From Pirellulales bacterium (GTDB lineage: Bacteria; Planctomycetota; Planctomycetia; Pirellulales; Thermoguttaceae), in the NCBI GenBank assembly GCA_020846145.1, contig JADLEL010000078.1, positions 1-36,340 of the forward strand: a stretch of DNA of 36,340 nt, written 5' to 3'. Both the position numbers and the translations under genes were made by a program. Each line of letters begins with the position of its first letter. Within the stretch, counting starts at the first letter, position 1. The notes under the pieces are model-generated. The model did not search any database and was not told where the DNA came from. It saw nothing but the letters and a program-made list of their open reading frames with translations. Shown here one piece after another: positions 34,309-36,340 of the stretch.

Positions 34309-34611
34309 GATCTCCCTCGGCGAATGGAATAATAATACCGCTTGGATCCCCCCTCGGCGCTAACTGCCGCGGATGGAAGGAAACGGCTCCTTATTATCAT
34401 AACGAACCCCCAAGGTCTTTGCCAGTTGACAAGGCGATATTGAAGAAAAAAGTTCAGGCAAAATTCGCGCTTCGCTACTTATCGCCTACTCCATCAATGG
34501 GGGGGATTCATTCAAAGGGTATTTCCTCGGGGGAAATTGAGATATCATGGTGCCAGCGCGTCTTCAGTATTCGTTTCACCCATTCCAGAATTGATCTTGA
34601 GGAGTCCATCC
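34309..34611. other. Intergenic region between divergent genes
   Basis: 303 bp between the divergent 99-aa and DUF2961 genes; it should carry both promoters. I see TTGACA at 34426-34431 but no acceptable -10 at the right distance, so I do not call a promoter. No repeat of the families above is present, which is unusual for a gap of this size in the window. Confidence 0.5.
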
Positions 34612-36150
34612 ATGAAAAGTCCTTTCGCCGGGCCGAACGTAGCGTGCTTCCTGTCGCTCTCCATGCTCCTTGCCGCCACGCTTACCGCCGGGGAAACTCC
34701 GTCGGCATCCGCAAGCCACGAAACGGCCGCGCTCGAGGAGCTTTACCGATTAGAGTTTTTGCCGCGGTTGCGGCCGGGCGAAACCTGCAAAATGTTCGGC
34801 AGCTACGATCGCACGGGCGGGAACAACGACGGCTTTTCGGGAACCTATTCCAAACTCCGCGTCGAGGACGGCAATAGCGTGCTGGCCGAAATGGACGGCC
34901 CCGGCTGCATCCAACGAATCTGGTTCACACATTCCGAATACGGCAAGCCCGGTCTGTTGAACTTGAAGAAAGAGCATCTCCGCGTCTATCTCGACGGCGA
35001 AAAAACGCCCGCGCTCGACGTGCCCTTGGAAGATATCTTTAGCGGCAAACTCGAAGGATTCCCCCAACCGCTGGTCGGCGAGTCGCAAGGCGGTTTTTAC
35101 TGCTACGTGCCGATTCCTTTCCGGAACGGCTGCAAGGTCGTGGTCGAAGGGACCGCCGTGCGGTTCTATCAGATCGGTTATCGAACATTCCCCAGCGACG
35201 CCGGAATGGTCTCCTTCCGCAATCCGCCCACGGCATCGCAAAAAGAATCGCTTGCGGCCGCGGTGAAGGCCTGGAGCGCGTGCGGCGATTTCGCCGCGCT
35301 GGGCGTCGAGCAAACCGACAAAATCGAGAAACCGTTTTCTCTAAAGGCCGGCGAGTCGCTCGATTGGACGCTGCCGCAAGGTCCGCGGATAGTCCGGGCC
35401 GTCTATCTGACATTGAAGCCGGAGCTAATGCAAAACGCCGACGACGCGCGGCTCGAAATCCGCTGGGACGGCGCAAGCGCGGCGGCCGTCGATCTGCCCT
35501 TGAGCTACTTCTTCTGCCAAGCGAAACAACCCTCCGCGTTCAAGTCGCTTTTGGCGGGCGGCGACGAGAAAGGCTGGTACAATTTTATTCCCATGCCTTA
35601 TCGGCAGTCGGGAAAAATCGAGCTCCGCGCCGAAAAACCGCTGGAAGGAACGCTGACGCTGCTGACGACCGATCTCGCACCGCCACCCGGCGGCCTCGGC
35701 TACCTCCATGCGGCCTACAAAGAAAGTCTGCCCACGCAAACGGGCAAGTTTCATACCTACCTCGATCGCCAAGGAAAGGGCCGCGTCATCGGCGTCTATC
35801 TAACCACCGACGGACAGACCAAGGAAAAACTCCCGCTCTGGCTAGAAGGCGACGAACAATTCACCTGCGACGGCGAATTGCGAATTCACGGCACCGGCAC
35901 CGAAGACGGCTTCAACTGCGGCTGGTACGCCGTCCGCGGCCGGCTGAACGGTCCCGGCGCCGCACCGCTTACCGGGTTTCCCGTCTATCGCCGGGAAGAC
36001 CAGCGCAACGTCGCCGTGGCGTTTCGGTGGTATCTCACCGACCCGGTTCCCTACGAGAAATCGATTCTGTTCGAACTCGAACACGGCGGCAAGAACGACG
36101 TGAACGCCAACTATCGCACCGCGACTTTCTATTACGACGCCGCGCCGTAG
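34612..36150 (+). CDS. Secreted DUF2961 (GH172) glycoside hydrolase
   Basis: A 512-aa protein started at 34612 (GAGGAG seven bases upstream); a signal peptide (about 1-27, LSLSMLLAATLTAG) follows. It has the double jelly-roll pattern of DUF2961, now family GH172, whose characterised members act on fructofuranose or D-arabinofuranose linkages. The signature HGTGTEDGFNCGWY holds the probable catalytic Glu431; Glu412 and Glu415 in WLEGDEQF are candidates for the partner. The N-terminal jelly roll contains AEMDGPGCIQRIWFTHSEYG and the PLEDIFSG stretch. The usual Tyr in GTEDYF is Gly here. It lies apart from the GH2 fusion, with opposite strand, so shared regulation is not implied. Confidence 0.9.
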   Translation: MKSPFAGPNVACFLSLSMLLAATLTAGETPSASASHETAALEELYRLEFLPRLRPGETCKMFGSYDRTGGNNDGFSGTYSKLRVEDGNSVLAEMDGPGCIQRIWFTHSEYGKPGLLNLKKEHLRVYLDGEKTPALDVPLEDIFSGKLEGFPQPLVGESQGGFYCYVPIPFRNGCKVVVEGTAVRFYQIGYRTFPSDAGMVSFRNPPTASQKESLAAAVKAWSACGDFAALGVEQTDKIEKPFSLKAGESLDWTLPQGPRIVRAVYLTLKPELMQNADDARLEIRWDGASAAAVDLPLSYFFCQAKQPSAFKSLLAGGDEKGWYNFIPMPYRQSGKIELRAEKPLEGTLTLLTTDLAPPPGGLGYLHAAYKESLPTQTGKFHTYLDRQGKGRVIGVYLTTDGQTKEKLPLWLEGDEQFTCDGELRIHGTGTEDGFNCGWYAVRGRLNGPGAAPLTGFPVYRREDQRNVAVAFRWYLTDPVPYEKSILFELEHGGKNDVNANYRTATFYYDAAP

Positions 36151-36172
36151 TAACCTGAGTTTTGCATAAGAA

Positions 36173-36340
36173 GTCCCGAAGGGACGATAGCCATTAGCCA
36201 GGGGCGGCAGCCTCTGGGAAATGATTATTGCAGGCCGATTAGCCCCAACGGGGTGACAGTAGAGAGATTTTGACCTACTGCCACCCCTTCGGGGCTTTGC
36301 TGGCGTTGAAAACCGTCTCCCAGGGGCTAACGCCCCTGGC
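36173..36340. repeat. Nested palindromes after the GH172 gene (clipped by window end)
   Basis: GTCCC-GAA-GGGAC at 36173-36185; an outer inverted pair of CCAGGGGC-type hairpins (36196-36220 and 36319-36340); and inside it an inner inverted pair AGCCCCAACGGGGTGACAG / CTGCCACCCCTTCGGGGCT (36241-36261 and 36275-36296). Again twin hairpins within twin hairpins. The CCCGAAGGGAC hairpin follows the GH172 stop by 23 bp and could help end its transcript. Confidence 0.82.

Noticed and set aside
34426..34431. TTGACA before the GH172 gene as a promoter
   Set aside because: No acceptable -10 hexamer at 16-18 bp.

Overview
The window looks like a chromosomal stretch of a planctomycete, probably from the Pirellulales side of the phylum. 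The evidence is combined: an alternative complex III subunit directly followed by SCO and a caa3-type oxidase; several secreted proteins that resemble planctomycete-only hypothetical families; a BamA-type outer-membrane assembly protein; polysaccharide-degrading enzymes (GH2-like and DUF2961/GH172); weak or absent Shine-Dalgarno sequences on many genes; and moderately high GC with many intergenic palindromes. No database search was run, so the phylum call is an inference. I saw no tRNA, rRNA or CRISPR array.

Layout. 1-7042 is a respiratory operon on the plus strand: actF (clipped upstream), a 101-aa one-helix protein, SCO, coxB (fused to cytochrome c), coxA, coxC, coxD. ACIII would pass electrons from quinol to cytochrome c or directly to the caa3 oxidase, and SCO would load CuA. 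apt follows at 7200. From 8128 to 24062 lie mostly envelope or secreted proteins: a small Tyr-rich secreted protein, BamA, two hypothetical secreted proteins, a methyltransferase, a membrane-anchored HEAT-like protein, a SPOR-like secreted protein, a 56-aa coiled-coil protein, an NDUFA9-like reductase, an SGNH hydrolase and a thioredoxin-YHS protein. rho (25255) has a strong promoter about 540 bp upstream and a long structured leader. 26725-31839 is a 1704-aa fusion of a complete GH2-type enzyme with a second glycosidase-like propeller. Then come a MgtC/DUF4010 membrane protein, panD, a Lys-rich 99-aa protein and a GH172-type enzyme.

The most unusual content is between the genes. (1) Degenerate arrays with an exact 7-bp period fill many gaps; five of them stop 1-5 bp before a start codon (orf101, coxA, coxC, coxD, the methyltransferase), where no Shine-Dalgarno is present. 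(2) A MITE of about 200 bp with 12-bp ends GTAAGCGTTCAC and 8-bp target duplications occurs at least three times. One copy landed on the end of the methyltransferase gene and supplies its stop codon. The ends and duplication length match the IS66 family. (3) Twin-hairpin (REPIN-like) palindromes of several families occur, some nested inside one another. (4) A 1.4-kb region carries two long diverged inverted arms. Together these suggest that intergenic DNA in this genome is built largely by small non-autonomous elements.
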